A program made the position numbers and the translations under genes. DNA of 64,000 bases, taken from Ga0077530 sp046293075. GTDB lineage: Bacteria; Pseudomonadota; Alphaproteobacteria; Rhizobiales; Hyphomicrobiaceae. The notes beneath the pieces were generated by a model, which worked only from the letters and a program-made list of their open reading frames with translations, had not been told where the DNA came from and did no database searches. Shown one piece after another: positions 1-9,671 of the stretch. The stretch covers positions 1 to 64,000 of the forward strand of contig JBKBPL010000012.1 of the NCBI GenBank assembly GCA_046293075.1. The letters are read 5' to 3'. Numbering within the stretch: the first letter of the stretch is position 1; every line of letters starts with the position of its first letter.

Positions 1-2
1 CG

Positions 3-689
3 GCGCCGCCTGCTCCCGGACCTGTCCCCGGCAAAGCCGCACCGCCCCCTGGAACGATCGCTGCCGTGCTCGAGGCAGCGGACGCTCCGGCGAGCGGGCG
101 ACCGCCGCCGAGCGCCGCCGCGACCCCGCCTGCTGAAGCATCGCCCGCCAGAGGCGGTCCGACGCTTCCTGGCTTCCCGTCGCCCGCGCAAGCACCACCT
201 CCACCACCGAACGGGTTCGTGCCCGCGGTGGCCGAAGCGCCGCCGAGCAAGGGCGGCCCGACACTTCCGGGTGTTCCTTCTTCCGTACTGTCGCCCCCGC
301 CGCCGCCCGGCCCCACCCTGGCCATGCCGCCGGGGCCGCCGCCGGCGGTGCCGCCACCAGGCCCGCAACAAAGCCGCCAGCCCATGCCACCCCCCGCTGG
401 CAAGAACGGCGCCCCGCCCGAGCCACCACCGCTGCTGCCGCATCAGCGCTCTGCCGGCCCGCCGCCCGACGAGGGGCAGCGGACACCACCACCGCCGCCG
501 CCCATTCCGAGCGCCACGCCAACGCGGACCCAGGCGGCGCGCCCGCTGCCGCACACCGTGCGCGAGACCACGTTGCCGCCTTCGCTCTCAGCGAGCCTCG
601 CGCGGCTCGCTGGGCGAGAGCCGCATCGGGGGCCCGAGCCGCCGCGCGATGCCACGCCGCCGCCCGAGCGCAAGCGCTCCGGCGCCTGA
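3..689 (+). CDS. Proline-rich protein, 5' end outside window
   Basis: The frame is already open at the first bases, so the N-terminus lies outside the window. The visible 228 residues are almost entirely low-complexity Pro/Ala/Gly, with long PPPPP runs and a short motif, GGPTLPG, present twice about 40 residues apart. No enzyme domain or membrane segment is visible. Such regions usually act as flexible linkers or periplasm-spanning tails, but that is inference; the identifiable domain would be in the missing N-terminal part. The stop at 687-689 is followed in the +1 frame by a codon-like stretch running to 813, so the true C-terminus may be longer if a frameshift is present. Confidence 0.6.
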   Translation, partial: APPAPGPVPGKAAPPPGTIAAVLEAADAPASGRPPPSAAATPPAEASPARGGPTLPGFPSPAQAPPPPPNGFVPAVAEAPPSKGGPTLPGVPSSVLSPPPPPGPTLAMPPGPPPAVPPPGPQQSRQPMPPPAGKNGAPPEPPPLLPHQRSAGPPPDEGQRTPPPPPPIPSATPTRTQAARPLPHTVRETTLPPSLSASLARLAGREPHRGPEPPRDATPPPERKRSGA

Positions 690-799
690 GACCCCGGCCG
701 AGGCTGAGCCGTTCGCCCGCCTGGCCAAGCGGCAATGGCGCGCGCCGGAGGATTTGGCTAAGGTGGCCGCGTGCGTTGCCAAGTCGTGTCAGGATTGTC

Positions 800-2392
800 A
801 TGCAAGGATCTGAGGATGCCCGCCGAAATCGATCTCGGAAGCGGCATCGCGGGAGCCTGCGCCGCCGCTCGCGGCGCGTGGCGCGCATCGCCGGTCTTGG
901 CATGGGACTGCTCGTATTCTTGCTGGTCGCGCACGATTGCGCCAACGCCCAAACGCAAGCCGTGCCGCCGTCGGCCGAGGAGAGGCGCGCCGGCGGCAGG
1001 AGCCTGATCGAGACACTGGCCGAATTTCTGCACGAGACGAACCGTGCGCATCAGGAGCTTCTGTTGCGCCTGAGCCGGCCGGTCGGGGGCGCGCCGCCGT
1101 CATCTCAAGTCGCAGCGCCAGGCACGACGCCCTCTCCGCCATCGCCCGCGCCGCCGGCGAGCGCGGAGGCTGAGAAAGGCGCGGCACCTGCGCCCCGGAT
1201 CGTGCGCCAGCCCGATGAGGCGACACGCACGGAAGCCCTGAAGAAGGCCGAGGAGAAGCTTGCCGCCGAGGAAGCCCGCCGTTTGGCCGCCGAGCAACAG
1301 GCCGAGGCGGCACGCCGTCAGCAAGAGGCTGCCCGCAAGGCGGAAGCGGCTGCGGCGGCCGAGCGCGCGCGCGCTGAAGCGGCGCGCCGCGCCGCGATTG
1401 CGGAACGGGAAGCGTCAGAGGCCCGGCGGCAGGAGGAAGCGGCCAAGCTTCTCGAGCAGGCCCGGCGCGAGCGCGAGGCGCGCGATGCGGAAGAAGCGGC
1501 CCGTGCAAAGCTCGAAGCCGAGCAGAAGGAACGGGATGCGGAGGTGCGCCGCCAGGCCGAGGCTCTGGCCAAGGCGATGGCCGAACGCGCGACGACGGAA
1601 GCCGAGATCCGCGCCATCGAAGAGCGCGCACGCGCCGAGACGGCTCGTCAGGCGGCGGAGGCCAAGAAGCACCTCGAGGACGAGCAGGCCCGCAGTGCTG
1701 CTGAGCGGCGGGCGCGCGAGGAGGCCCAGAGGCTCGCCGAGGCTGCCGATCGCGCCGAGGCTGAGAGGGTGCGTCTTGCCGAGCAGCGTGCGCGCGACGC
1801 CGCAGCCGCCCAGAAACGGGCCGAGGCGCAGCAAGCCCGTGCAGCCGAAGCGCGCAAACGCGCCGAGGCTGAGGCCCGCGCCGCGGAGGAACGCAGATGG
1901 GCGGAAGAGCGGCAAGCGCGCGAGGCCGAAGCGCGAAAGCTCGCCGAGGCGGCCGCGCGCGCAGCCGAGGCGCGCCGGCGCGCGGAGGCGGAGCAGGCAC
2001 GAGAAGCCGAAGAGAAAAAACTCGCCGAGGCGCGGGCAGAGGCGGAGCGTGCGCGACGCGCGACGGAGCAGGTCCGCGAAGCTGAAGCGCGCGTGCCAGC
2101 CAGGGAGCTCGAACCTCGACAGGGCCCGGATGCCGCGGTGCCTGCCGTTGCTGCACGCCGGGCCGCGCCATCACGCAAGGTGGCCAGCCGGACGGCAGCG
2201 ATCCGGACCCGTGCGCGCACCCGTGCGGCAGTGGCGCGCTGCCGGCCCTGCCCGCCCGCACGGCGACGGGCGAAGAAGAGGGCGCGCCCGGCTGCCGCAG
2301 GCTACCGCCGCACGGCGCATCGTGCCGCCAGCGCAACGCCGCGCTTCTGGTTTTGCCCGCACCCCGGCCGGCGCCCGGCACCGCGGCGGTGA
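800..2392 (+). CDS. Exported Ala/Glu/Arg-rich coiled-coil protein
   Basis: Predicted 530 aa. The start at 800 has AGGA five bases upstream. The N-terminus is strongly basic (Arg/Lys-rich to about residue 33) followed by one hydrophobic segment, GLLVFLLVAHDCANA, that could be a signal peptide or a signal anchor; an ATG at 902 would give a conventional signal peptide. After a Pro/Ala linker, residues about 140-440 are a continuous A/E/R/K/Q heptad-like coiled coil of TolA-like composition. The last 80-90 residues are Arg/Ala/Pro-rich and look unnatural; frame 1 is also open and GC3-rich from 2086 to about 2460, so a frameshift near the C-terminus is possible. A role linking inner membrane and envelope is inference from architecture only. 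Confidence 0.55.
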   Translation: MQGSEDARRNRSRKRHRGSLRRRSRRVARIAGLGMGLLVFLLVAHDCANAQTQAVPPSAEERRAGGRSLIETLAEFLHETNRAHQELLLRLSRPVGGAPPSSQVAAPGTTPSPPSPAPPASAEAEKGAAPAPRIVRQPDEATRTEALKKAEEKLAAEEARRLAAEQQAEAARRQQEAARKAEAAAAAERARAEAARRAAIAEREASEARRQEEAAKLLEQARREREARDAEEAARAKLEAEQKERDAEVRRQAEALAKAMAERATTEAEIRAIEERARAETARQAAEAKKHLEDEQARSAAERRAREEAQRLAEAADRAEAERVRLAEQRARDAAAAQKRAEAQQARAAEARKRAEAEARAAEERRWAEERQAREAEARKLAEAAARAAEARRRAEAEQAREAEEKKLAEARAEAERARRATEQVREAEARVPARELEPRQGPDAAVPAVAARRAAPSRKVASRTAAIRTRARTRAAVARCRPCPPARRRAKKRARPAAAGYRRTAHRAASATPRFWFCPHPGRRPAPRR

Positions 2393-2527
2393 GCCTCCCG
2401 CCGAACGCGACGTGGATAGGCGACCTCTGCGGGCGCAATTTCAGGCGCAAGATGCTATGAGCTGCGCAGCCACCCACCGAGCAGCGTGTGCGCCCTGCTA
2501 GGCCGGCAGCGATCCAGGAGCGAGTTC

Positions 2528-4504
2528 ATGCAGCGCGAGGCGAGCGGGGAATCTGCGCAGCGGACGAACCAAGGCGCGCGCCCCACGATGGCGCGGCGCG
2601 GTTCGCTCAGGGCGCTCCGCGGCATCTTTCCCTATGTCTGGCCAAGCGACCGCCCGGACCTCAAGCGCACGGTTCTCCTCTCGCTCATCCTGATGCTGCT
2701 CGCCAAGCTGGTAACGGTCGCCATGCCGTTCACCTACAAGTGGGCGACCGACGCACTCGTGGCGGCGACGGGCGCGCAGCAGCCCGGCGCCATCGCCTGG
2801 AGCTGGCTGATCGGCGCGCCGATCGCAGCAACGCTTCTTTATGGCGCAACGCGCATCGCGATCGTCGTTCTCTCGCAGGCGCGCGAAGGGCTTTTCGCCA
2901 AGGTTGCGATGAACGCCGTGCGCCAGCTTGCGCTCACGACCTTCAAGCACATGCATGAGCTCTCGCTGCGCTTCCATCTCGAGCGCAAGACGGGCGGCCT
3001 GACGCGCGTGCTCGAGCGTGGCCGCACCGGCATCGAGAACATCACGCGCATGACGCTGATGACGTTCGTGCCCACCATCGTCGAGTTCGCGCTTGTGCTC
3101 GGCGTCCTCGCCTTCGAATTCGACTGGCGCTATGTCCTGGTGGTCACCGCGATGATCGGTCTCTACCTCTGGTTCACGATCTTTGCCACCGAGTGGCGCA
3201 TGCGCATCCGACGAGCCATGAACGAGAGCGACAGCGATGCCAACACCAAGGCCATCGACAGCCTGCTCAACTACGAGACGGTCAAGTATTTCGGTGCCGA
3301 GGCGCGCGAGGCCGCACGCTATGATGCCTCGCTCGCGGCCTACGAGCGCGCGAGCGTGCGCACGTACACCTCCCTCGCGTGGCTGAATACCGGACAGGCC
3401 GTTATATTCACGCTGGCGCTCACGCTCTGCATGGTGATGTCGGCGCGGGACGTGATCGCCGGCACCAACACGCTCGGCCAGTTCATCATGGTCAATGCGC
3501 TCATGCTTCAGCTTTTCATTCCGCTGAACTTCATGGGCATGGTCTATCGCGAGATCAAGCAGGGCATCACCGACATCGAGATCATGATGGACGTCCTCGA
3601 GCAGCCGGCCGAGGTCGCCGATCGACCCGGGGCCCGCGAGCTCGTGGTCAGCGGCGGCGCCGTGCGCTTCGAGAACGTGCGCTTTCACTATGAGCCCGAA
3701 CGGCCGATCCTGGAGGGGCTTTCGTTCGAGGTGCCGGCGGGGAAAATGGTCGCGATCGTCGGGCCCTCGGGCGCCGGGAAGTCGACGATCAGCCGCATTC
3801 TGCTGCGCTTCTACGATGTCTCGAGCGGGCGCGTGACCATTGACGGTCAGGATATCCGCGACGTGACGCAAAAGAGCCTGCGCGCAGCGATCGGCGTCGT
3901 GCCGCAGGACACTGTGCTTTTCAACGACACGATCCGCTACAATCTACAATATGGCCGCCCGGATGCCAGCCAGGCGGAGATCGAGGCCGCCGCGCGGCTC
4001 GCGCAGATCGACACCTTCATCAAGACGCTCCCCGAGGGCTACGATACGATGGTCGGCGAACGCGGCTTGAAGCTCTCGGGCGGCGAGAAGCAGCGCGTTG
4101 CCATCGCACGCACGATCCTCAAGGCGCCACCGATCCTCATGCTCGACGAGGCGACGAGCGCGCTCGACAGCCACACCGAGAAAGAGATCCAGGACGCGCT
4201 CGACAAGGTCGTGAAGGACCGCACGACGCTCGTCATCGCGCACCGCCTCTCGACGATCGTACACGCCGACAACATCCTCGTGCTCGATAAGGGGCAACTC
4301 GTCGAACAGGGCACGCACGCTGAGCTGATGGCGCGAGGCGGGCTCTATGCTTCGCTCTGGAATCGCCAGCGCCAGGCCGAAAAAGCGCGCGAGGAGCTCG
4401 CCGCAGCGCTGGCCCTCGAAGGCCAGCGCATCACCGAGGGCCGGCTCAAGCCGGAGGATGTTGCGCCTGCCCTCAAGGCTGCCGCCAGCAGTAGAGCCGA
4501 GTGA
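2528..4504 (+). CDS. Atm1/ABCB7-type ABC exporter (fused permease-ATPase)
   Basis: A 658-aa half transporter with an N-terminal six-helix permease domain and a C-terminal ATPase. Walker A (GPSGAGKST) is near residue 411, the signature LSGGEKQ near 515, Walker B ILMLDEAT near 536 and the H-loop IAHRLST near 570. The segment NFMGMVYREIKQGITDIE before the ATPase is typical of the Atm1/HMT1 branch, whose members export glutathione-linked or sulfur-containing compounds needed for Fe-S and metal homeostasis. It would work as an inner-membrane homodimer. The ATG at 2528 has AGGAG seven bases upstream and is preferred over the in-frame start at 2486. The exact substrate is not readable from sequence. 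Confidence 0.9.
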   Translation: MQREASGESAQRTNQGARPTMARRGSLRALRGIFPYVWPSDRPDLKRTVLLSLILMLLAKLVTVAMPFTYKWATDALVAATGAQQPGAIAWSWLIGAPIAATLLYGATRIAIVVLSQAREGLFAKVAMNAVRQLALTTFKHMHELSLRFHLERKTGGLTRVLERGRTGIENITRMTLMTFVPTIVEFALVLGVLAFEFDWRYVLVVTAMIGLYLWFTIFATEWRMRIRRAMNESDSDANTKAIDSLLNYETVKYFGAEAREAARYDASLAAYERASVRTYTSLAWLNTGQAVIFTLALTLCMVMSARDVIAGTNTLGQFIMVNALMLQLFIPLNFMGMVYREIKQGITDIEIMMDVLEQPAEVADRPGARELVVSGGAVRFENVRFHYEPERPILEGLSFEVPAGKMVAIVGPSGAGKSTISRILLRFYDVSSGRVTIDGQDIRDVTQKSLRAAIGVVPQDTVLFNDTIRYNLQYGRPDASQAEIEAAARLAQIDTFIKTLPEGYDTMVGERGLKLSGGEKQRVAIARTILKAPPILMLDEATSALDSHTEKEIQDALDKVVKDRTTLVIAHRLSTIVHADNILVLDKGQLVEQGTHAELMARGGLYASLWNRQRQAEKAREELAAALALEGQRITEGRLKPEDVAPALKAAASSRAE

Positions 4505-4516
4505 GGTTGGGCGTCA

Positions 4517-5302
4517 TCACCTCGGCGCGAGACGGATGGCGCCGTCGAGGCGGATGCATTCGCCGTTGAGCATCACGTTCTCGCAAATGTGCGTGGCGAG
4601 CGCTGCATACTCCTCGGCCTTGCCGAGGCGCGAGGGGAAGGGCACGGAGGCCGCAAGCGCTTTGCGCGCATCCTCCGGCAGGCCGTCGAACATGGGCGTA
4701 TGGAAGAGGCCCGGCAGGATCGCGCACACGCGGATGCCGCTCTGTGCCAGATCGCGCGCCACCGGCAGCACCATGGACTTCACGCCGCCCTTTGACGCCG
4801 CATAGGCCACCTGGCCGATCTGGCCGTCCTCGGCGGCAACCGACGAGGTGTTGATCATCACGCCGCGTTCGCCGTCGCTACCGATGGGATCGAGCGTCAG
4901 CATGCCGGCCGAGCTCTTCGCCATCATCAGGAACGTGCCGATCAGGTTGACTGAGATCACGCGCGAGAAGCTCGCGAGATCGTGCGGCACGGGTGGCGCG
5001 CCCTCCTTGCCTTTGCGGGCAACGCGCTGGCCGATGGCGATGCCGGCGCAGTTGACCAGAATGCGCTCCTGGCCGTGCGCCTTGCGGACGTCGGCGAGTG
5101 CCGCATCCACATCCGCCTCGCTCGTGACGTCGCATCTGGCGAACGTGCCGCCAAGCTCCTTGGCGAGCGCCGTGCCGGCCGTCTCGTTGAGGTCGAGGAT
5201 GCCGACCTTGACGCCCTTGCCCGCGAGCGCGCGGGCGGTCGCCGCGCCGAGGCCCGAGGCGCCACCCGTCACGACGGCGGCGATGTCTTTTCCAAGCTGC
5301 AT
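4517..5302 (-). CDS. SDR oxidoreductase, 3-hydroxyacyl-CoA dehydrogenase type II-like
   Basis: A 261-aa short-chain dehydrogenase. The Rossmann motif TGGASGLG lies near the N-terminus, an acidic residue after beta-2 (ILDLN) favours NAD over NADP, and the catalytic set is present as NTSSVAA (Ser) and YAASKGG (Tyr-Lys). The insert around residues 90-110 and the ending GECIRLDGAIR resemble the HSD17B10 / 3-hydroxy-2-methylbutyryl-CoA dehydrogenase group, which acts in beta-oxidation of short or branched acyl-CoAs. The ATG at 5302 has a good AGGAG and is chosen over the longer frame from 5335. It lies 83 bp downstream of the acyl-CoA synthetase on the same strand, fitting a fatty-acid or branched-acid catabolic pair. 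The exact substrate is uncertain. Confidence 0.85.
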   Translation of the reverse strand: MQLGKDIAAVVTGGASGLGAATARALAGKGVKVGILDLNETAGTALAKELGGTFARCDVTSEADVDAALADVRKAHGQERILVNCAGIAIGQRVARKGKEGAPPVPHDLASFSRVISVNLIGTFLMMAKSSAGMLTLDPIGSDGERGVMINTSSVAAEDGQIGQVAYAASKGGVKSMVLPVARDLAQSGIRVCAILPGLFHTPMFDGLPEDARKALAASVPFPSRLGKAEEYAALATHICENVMLNGECIRLDGAIRLAPR

Positions 5303-5385
5303 GATGGGTGCTCCTTCCAGATCCGCGCCCTTCACCGGGCCGCAGTGCAGTGCTCGATTTTCAGATCAGTTCAGCGGCGCCGGGT

Positions 5386-7014
5386 TCAGAGTTCCTTCGC
5401 CATCTCGCGCAGCCGGAACTTCTGGATCTTGCCGGTAGAAGTTTTCGGCACTTCCGTGAAGACGACATGGCGCGGGCACTTGTAGTGCGCGAGCCGCTCG
5501 CGGCACCAGGCGATCACGTCGGAGGCGAGCAGCTCTGCGCCGGGCTTCAGCTCGATGAAGGCGCACGGCGTCTCACCCCATCGCTCGTCAGGCTTGGCGA
5601 CGACGGCACAAGCGGCGATCGAGGGATGCTTGTAGAGCACGTCCTCGACCTCGATCGAGGAGATGTTCTCGCCGCCTGAGATGATGATGTCCTTGGAGCG
5701 GTCCTTGAGCTGGATGTAACCGTCCGGATGCAGCACGCCGAGATCGCCCGAGTGGAACCAGCCACCGGCAAAGGCCTCGTCAGTTGCTTGCGGGTTCTTC
5801 AGGTAGCCCTTCATGACGATGTTGCCGCGGAACATGACCTCGCCGAGCGTCGCGCCGTCCGCGGGCACGACCTCCATCGTCTCAGGGTTCATAACGGTGA
5901 GGCCCTCAAGCGCCGCATAGCGCACCCCCTGGCGCGCCTTTCGGCCGGCCCGCGCTGAGGGATCAAGCACGTCCCACTCGCTCTTCCACTCGTTCACCGA
6001 GGCGGGGCCGTAGGTCTCCGTGAGGCCGTAGACGTGCGTGACGTCGAAGCCCGCCTGCTCCATGCGCGAGAGAACGGCCTCGGGCGGCGGCGCGGCAGCA
6101 GTGATGAACTGCACGCGGTGCGACAGCGGACGAACCTCGTTCGGGGTCGCATTGAGCAGCGTCGACATCACGATCGGCGCGCCGCAAAGATGCGTCACGT
6201 TGTGTTCGGCCATGGCCTCGAAGATAGCGCCCGCCCGCACCCAGCGGAGGCAGACGTGCGTGCCTGCGGCAGCCGTGACCGTCCAGGGGAAGCACCAGCC
6301 ATTGCAGTGGAACATCGGCAGCGTCCAGAGATAGACGGCGTGCCGGTTCATTTGCGCCGAGACGATGTTGGCGTAGCACATGAGGTGGGCGCCGCGATGA
6401 TGGTAGACGACGCCCTTGGGGTTGCCGGTGGTGCCGGATGTGTAGTTGAGCGAGATCGCATTCCACTCGTCGGCCGGCATCCGCCACCGGTAGCTCGCGA
6501 ACCCGCGCTTGATGAAGTCCTCGTACTCGACGGGGCTCAGCCGCTCGCCGATCTGCGGAAACTCGGGGTCGTCATATTCAACGAGCCGCGGCTTCGTCCG
6601 GCACTTCTCGATGGCTTCCTTCACCGTCGCGGAGAACTCGCGATCGTAGATCAGGACCTTCGATTCGGCATGATCGAGCTGGAAGGCGACGATCGCCGCA
6701 TCGAGGCGGGTGTTGATCGAGTGCAGCACGGCCCCCGTCATCGGCACGCCGAAGTGCGCTTCCAGCATCGGCGGGGTGTTGGACAGCATGACCGAGACGG
6801 TGTCGCCCTCGGCGATCCCGAGCCAGGCAAGTGCGGAGGCGAGCCGGCGCGCGCGCTCGTAGAGCTGGGCGTAGGTGAAGCGCTGGCGCCCGTGAATGAC
6901 CGCGACGTGATCCGGATGCACGGCGGCCGACCGCTCGAGAAAGGTCAGCGGGGTCAGCGGCTGATAGTTGGCAGGCGTCTTGCCGAGGTGGACGTCGTAA
7001 GGGTTCTTGGACAT
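5386..7014 (-). CDS. Acyl-CoA synthetase (AMP-forming), DmdB/medium-chain type
   Basis: A 542-aa member of the adenylate-forming superfamily. The P-loop-like motif YTSGTTGNPKGV, the A5 motif YGLTETYG, the A7 motif WFHSGDLG and the A10 lysine in STGKIQKF are all intact. Length and sequence flavour (NYQPLTPLTFLERSA at the N-terminus, MFHCNGWCFPW in the middle) fit the family containing methylmercaptopropionate-CoA ligase DmdB and plant AAE-type ligases. It would activate a carboxylic acid to its acyl-CoA in the cytoplasm. The SDR gene directly downstream suggests a shared degradative pathway. Substrate (short/medium chain, branched or sulfur-containing acid) cannot be decided by inspection. Confidence 0.88.
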   Translation of the reverse strand: MSKNPYDVHLGKTPANYQPLTPLTFLERSAAVHPDHVAVIHGRQRFTYAQLYERARRLASALAWLGIAEGDTVSVMLSNTPPMLEAHFGVPMTGAVLHSINTRLDAAIVAFQLDHAESKVLIYDREFSATVKEAIEKCRTKPRLVEYDDPEFPQIGERLSPVEYEDFIKRGFASYRWRMPADEWNAISLNYTSGTTGNPKGVVYHHRGAHLMCYANIVSAQMNRHAVYLWTLPMFHCNGWCFPWTVTAAAGTHVCLRWVRAGAIFEAMAEHNVTHLCGAPIVMSTLLNATPNEVRPLSHRVQFITAAAPPPEAVLSRMEQAGFDVTHVYGLTETYGPASVNEWKSEWDVLDPSARAGRKARQGVRYAALEGLTVMNPETMEVVPADGATLGEVMFRGNIVMKGYLKNPQATDEAFAGGWFHSGDLGVLHPDGYIQLKDRSKDIIISGGENISSIEVEDVLYKHPSIAACAVVAKPDERWGETPCAFIELKPGAELLASDVIAWCRERLAHYKCPRHVVFTEVPKTSTGKIQKFRLREMAKEL

Positions 7015-7427
7015 GAGGGCCGATCGCGCTCAGGGACGCGGCCGCAGGGGGCCACACCGGAAGCTAGCCGAGCCTCGTGACCGGGGCAACGGCCGGCGCC
7101 GCCTGCGCATGAAGGTCCACGCATCAAGGTCCATATGCAACAGCATGTTCGTGCCACGCGCCGGCGGGCGGTGGCAGACCCAAGATGGCGCAGGCACGGC
7201 GATCTTCCGGCGACGTCACATCTAAGTGAAGACGTGCGGAAGCGAATCAGCCCACCGCGGCAAATTTGCCAAAGATATGGCGCAATCGATTGGAAGGAAT
7301 GGGTTTGGCTTGCGATGCCGTGGCGAAGCAGTCATGCTGCCGCAAGCACGATGGTGTGGGCTGATGGGTATTGATCCGTCGGTCGTGCCGGCCCGAAATC
7401 CCCGAACCGCTTGAGAGGCCTTCTGCC
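7015..7427. other. Divergent intergenic region
   Basis: This 413-bp stretch separates the acyl-CoA synthetase start (minus) from the L,D-transpeptidase start (plus), so it must hold both promoters. The part from about 7255 to 7330 is less GC-rich than the flanks. No convincing -35/-10 pair, operator palindrome, RNA gene or small coding frame with a ribosome site was recognised. Confidence 0.5.
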
Positions 7428-9662
7428 ATGCGGCGTGTTGCTATTTGCCTGCTCCCCGCCCTTGCACTTGCCGCCGCGCCGCCGGCTCTTGCCCAGGATG
7501 CAGGCCCCCCGGCCGAACGAGCGACCGGGGACGCCACGGGGGCAGTGGCCGGTGATCCCGCCGCTCTGAGCTCAAAGGTGCGCGCCGAAGGTGATGCCAA
7601 CGTCGCCCCAGCCGGGTCTTCCACCGCTGCGAGCGAGCCTCTGCCACCAGTCGATACATCGGCGGCATCGGCGAGTGCCCCGGTCACGACGTCGTCGATC
7701 CCAGACGCGAAGCCGGCAGGCGATGCGGCGCAGGCGACGGGCGCGCCCGCTGCGGCGGCCGCCTCTCAAGATATGCCCGCCCCCGCGGCGCCCGCGGCAG
7801 AGACGGCTCCGGTGGCCCCGACGATCGCCACACCGGATACTGCGCCGCAACCAACCCCGCCCGTCGCGGCGCCGGCCGGGCCCACGCCGCCGCCACTCAA
7901 TGCCGCGCTTCTCGCCGCCATCGACAGCAGCCGGCCGACCGCGCGCCAGGGTCAGGAGCGCGAGTGGCACGACGCCATCCGCGCCTTTTACGCTGCCCGC
8001 CAGGGTCAGCCTGTTTGGACGACGGATAGCGGCCTCACCACAGCCGCCGAGGCCCTGGCTGCCGAGATGGGCCGGGCCGATGAATGGGGCCTCGATCCGG
8101 CGGCCTTCGATGTGAAAGGTCTGCCCGCCGGCAGCGCCACGCCCGAGGTGCTGGCTGCTGCCGAGCTCAAGCTCACCAATGCGCTCGTCACCTACGCCTG
8201 GCACGCGCGTGGTGGCCGCGTCGATCCCTCGCAGCTCAGCAAATGGCTCGACCAGTCGCCACGGCCGCTCGACGTCAAGGCGCTGCTCGAGCAGTTCGCC
8301 GGTGAGAGCGATCCGTCCCTCGCGCTGCAGAAGCTGCACCCGCAGCACCGCCAGTTCGAGCTGCTCCGGCAAGCCTATCTCAAGGCCCGGGCGGCGAAAA
8401 CCGTGGCTCAGGAGGAAGATCCGCGCGAGGTCACTATTCCGGACGGACCTGTCGTGCGTCTCGGTGAGCGCCATCCGCACGTTGAACTCGTGCGCAAGCG
8501 GCTCCAGGTACCGGCGCGGATCGAGGACGATGCCGACCTTTATGACGAGGACGTTGCCGCCGCCGTGCGCCAGTTCCTCGGCCCCACCTACCGCACGCGC
8601 GACGGCAAGACCGTGCAGCGCGCCACGCATCCCGCGCTCACCAACGCCGCGCGTGCGAGCCTGAGCCGCAAGACGCAGCAGGCCCAGAGCCGACAGCCGA
8701 CCCTCAAGCAGTACATCGTCAATCTCGAGCGCTGGCGCTGGATGCCCGAGCAGCTCGGCGCCACGCACATCTGGAACAATCTCCCCGAGTACACGACGCG
8801 CGTGGTCCGCAACGGCAGCGTCATTCATCAGGAGCGGATCATCGTCGGCAAGCCGACCAATCAAACCCCTGTCTTCTCCGAAGAGATGCGGTTCGTCGTC
8901 TTCCATCCGGACTGGGGCGTGCCGGGGACGATCAAGGTGCAGGACCTGTTGCCGGCGCTGCAGTCAGGTGACGACTCTATCCTCGCGCGGCGCAACATGC
9001 GCATTGTGAACGGTAACCGGACCGTGCGCGCGCACGAGATCGACTGGGAGCGCACGGACATCCGCAAGGTGTCGATCATCCAGGACCCTGGCCCTGCCAA
9101 TCCGCTCGGCCAGCTCAAGTTCATGTTCCCGAACAAGCACGACGTCTACATGCACGACACGCCGACGAAGAACCTCTTCGATACGCCCGTGCGTGCCTAC
9201 AGCTTCGGCTGTATCCGCGTGCGCAATCCGGTTCGGCTGGCCGAGCTTGTTTTCGGGCACGATCGCAATTGGACCATGTCCGACATCTCGGGCCTGCTGA
9301 CGCCACGCGCGCCGCAGAACAACCGCGTCGATCTCACCCGCCGTATCCCTGTTCACAATACCTACTTCACGCTGCTCGCCGACGAGAACGGGAAGGTGAC
9401 GAGCTTTGCGGATGTCTACGGGCACGACCGGCGCATCCAGGCCGTGCTGCTCGATGGCCAGAGCGTGGCGGCGGTCGCACGGACCGATCCGGCAGCGGAG
9501 CTTGAGCGCAAGGTCAAGAGCCTCGCTTCGGCGCCACCGCCCCCGCGGCGCGACAGCTACAGCGGCGGCTGGGGTGGCTGGGGCTGGGGCCCGCCGCCAT
9601 CGGGTCGTCGTGGCCGCGGTGGCTACGACAATGACTTCTTCTCGGGGATCTTCGGGAACTGA
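7428..9662 (+). CDS. L,D-transpeptidase, YcbB/LdtD type
   Basis: A 744-aa periplasmic peptidoglycan cross-linking enzyme. A signal peptide (about residues 1-21, ending APPALAQ) is followed by a long Ala/Pro linker, the YcbB scaffold region, a peptidoglycan-binding-like domain near residues 340-400 (RLGERHPHVELVRKRLQVP) and a YkuD catalytic domain. The catalytic signature is visible as His near 576 (VYMHDTP) and Cys near 595 in YSFGCIRVRNP. It would form 3-3 (mDAP-mDAP) crosslinks, which are abundant in Hyphomicrobiales. The C-terminus is a Gly/Trp-rich tail ending DNDFFSGIFGN. The start at 7428 is chosen because it begins the signal peptide; an in-frame start at 7371 would add 19 residues. 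Confidence 0.92.
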   Translation: MRRVAICLLPALALAAAPPALAQDAGPPAERATGDATGAVAGDPAALSSKVRAEGDANVAPAGSSTAASEPLPPVDTSAASASAPVTTSSIPDAKPAGDAAQATGAPAAAAASQDMPAPAAPAAETAPVAPTIATPDTAPQPTPPVAAPAGPTPPPLNAALLAAIDSSRPTARQGQEREWHDAIRAFYAARQGQPVWTTDSGLTTAAEALAAEMGRADEWGLDPAAFDVKGLPAGSATPEVLAAAELKLTNALVTYAWHARGGRVDPSQLSKWLDQSPRPLDVKALLEQFAGESDPSLALQKLHPQHRQFELLRQAYLKARAAKTVAQEEDPREVTIPDGPVVRLGERHPHVELVRKRLQVPARIEDDADLYDEDVAAAVRQFLGPTYRTRDGKTVQRATHPALTNAARASLSRKTQQAQSRQPTLKQYIVNLERWRWMPEQLGATHIWNNLPEYTTRVVRNGSVIHQERIIVGKPTNQTPVFSEEMRFVVFHPDWGVPGTIKVQDLLPALQSGDDSILARRNMRIVNGNRTVRAHEIDWERTDIRKVSIIQDPGPANPLGQLKFMFPNKHDVYMHDTPTKNLFDTPVRAYSFGCIRVRNPVRLAELVFGHDRNWTMSDISGLLTPRAPQNNRVDLTRRIPVHNTYFTLLADENGKVTSFADVYGHDRRIQAVLLDGQSVAAVARTDPAAELERKVKSLASAPPPPRRDSYSGGWGGWGWGPPPSGRRGRGGYDNDFFSGIFGN

Positions 9663-9671
9663 GCAGCGTCG

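Noticed and set aside
771..813. CQDCH heme-c-like motif near 800
   Set aside because: It occurs in the last few codons of a frame that is only credible after a presumed frameshift; no cytochrome domain surrounds it, so it is treated as chance.
2498..3871. Long minus-strand open frame antisense to the ABC exporter
   Set aside because: It mirrors the codon bias of a well-supported gene, has no recognisable domain and no ribosome site; typical shadow frame in high-GC DNA.
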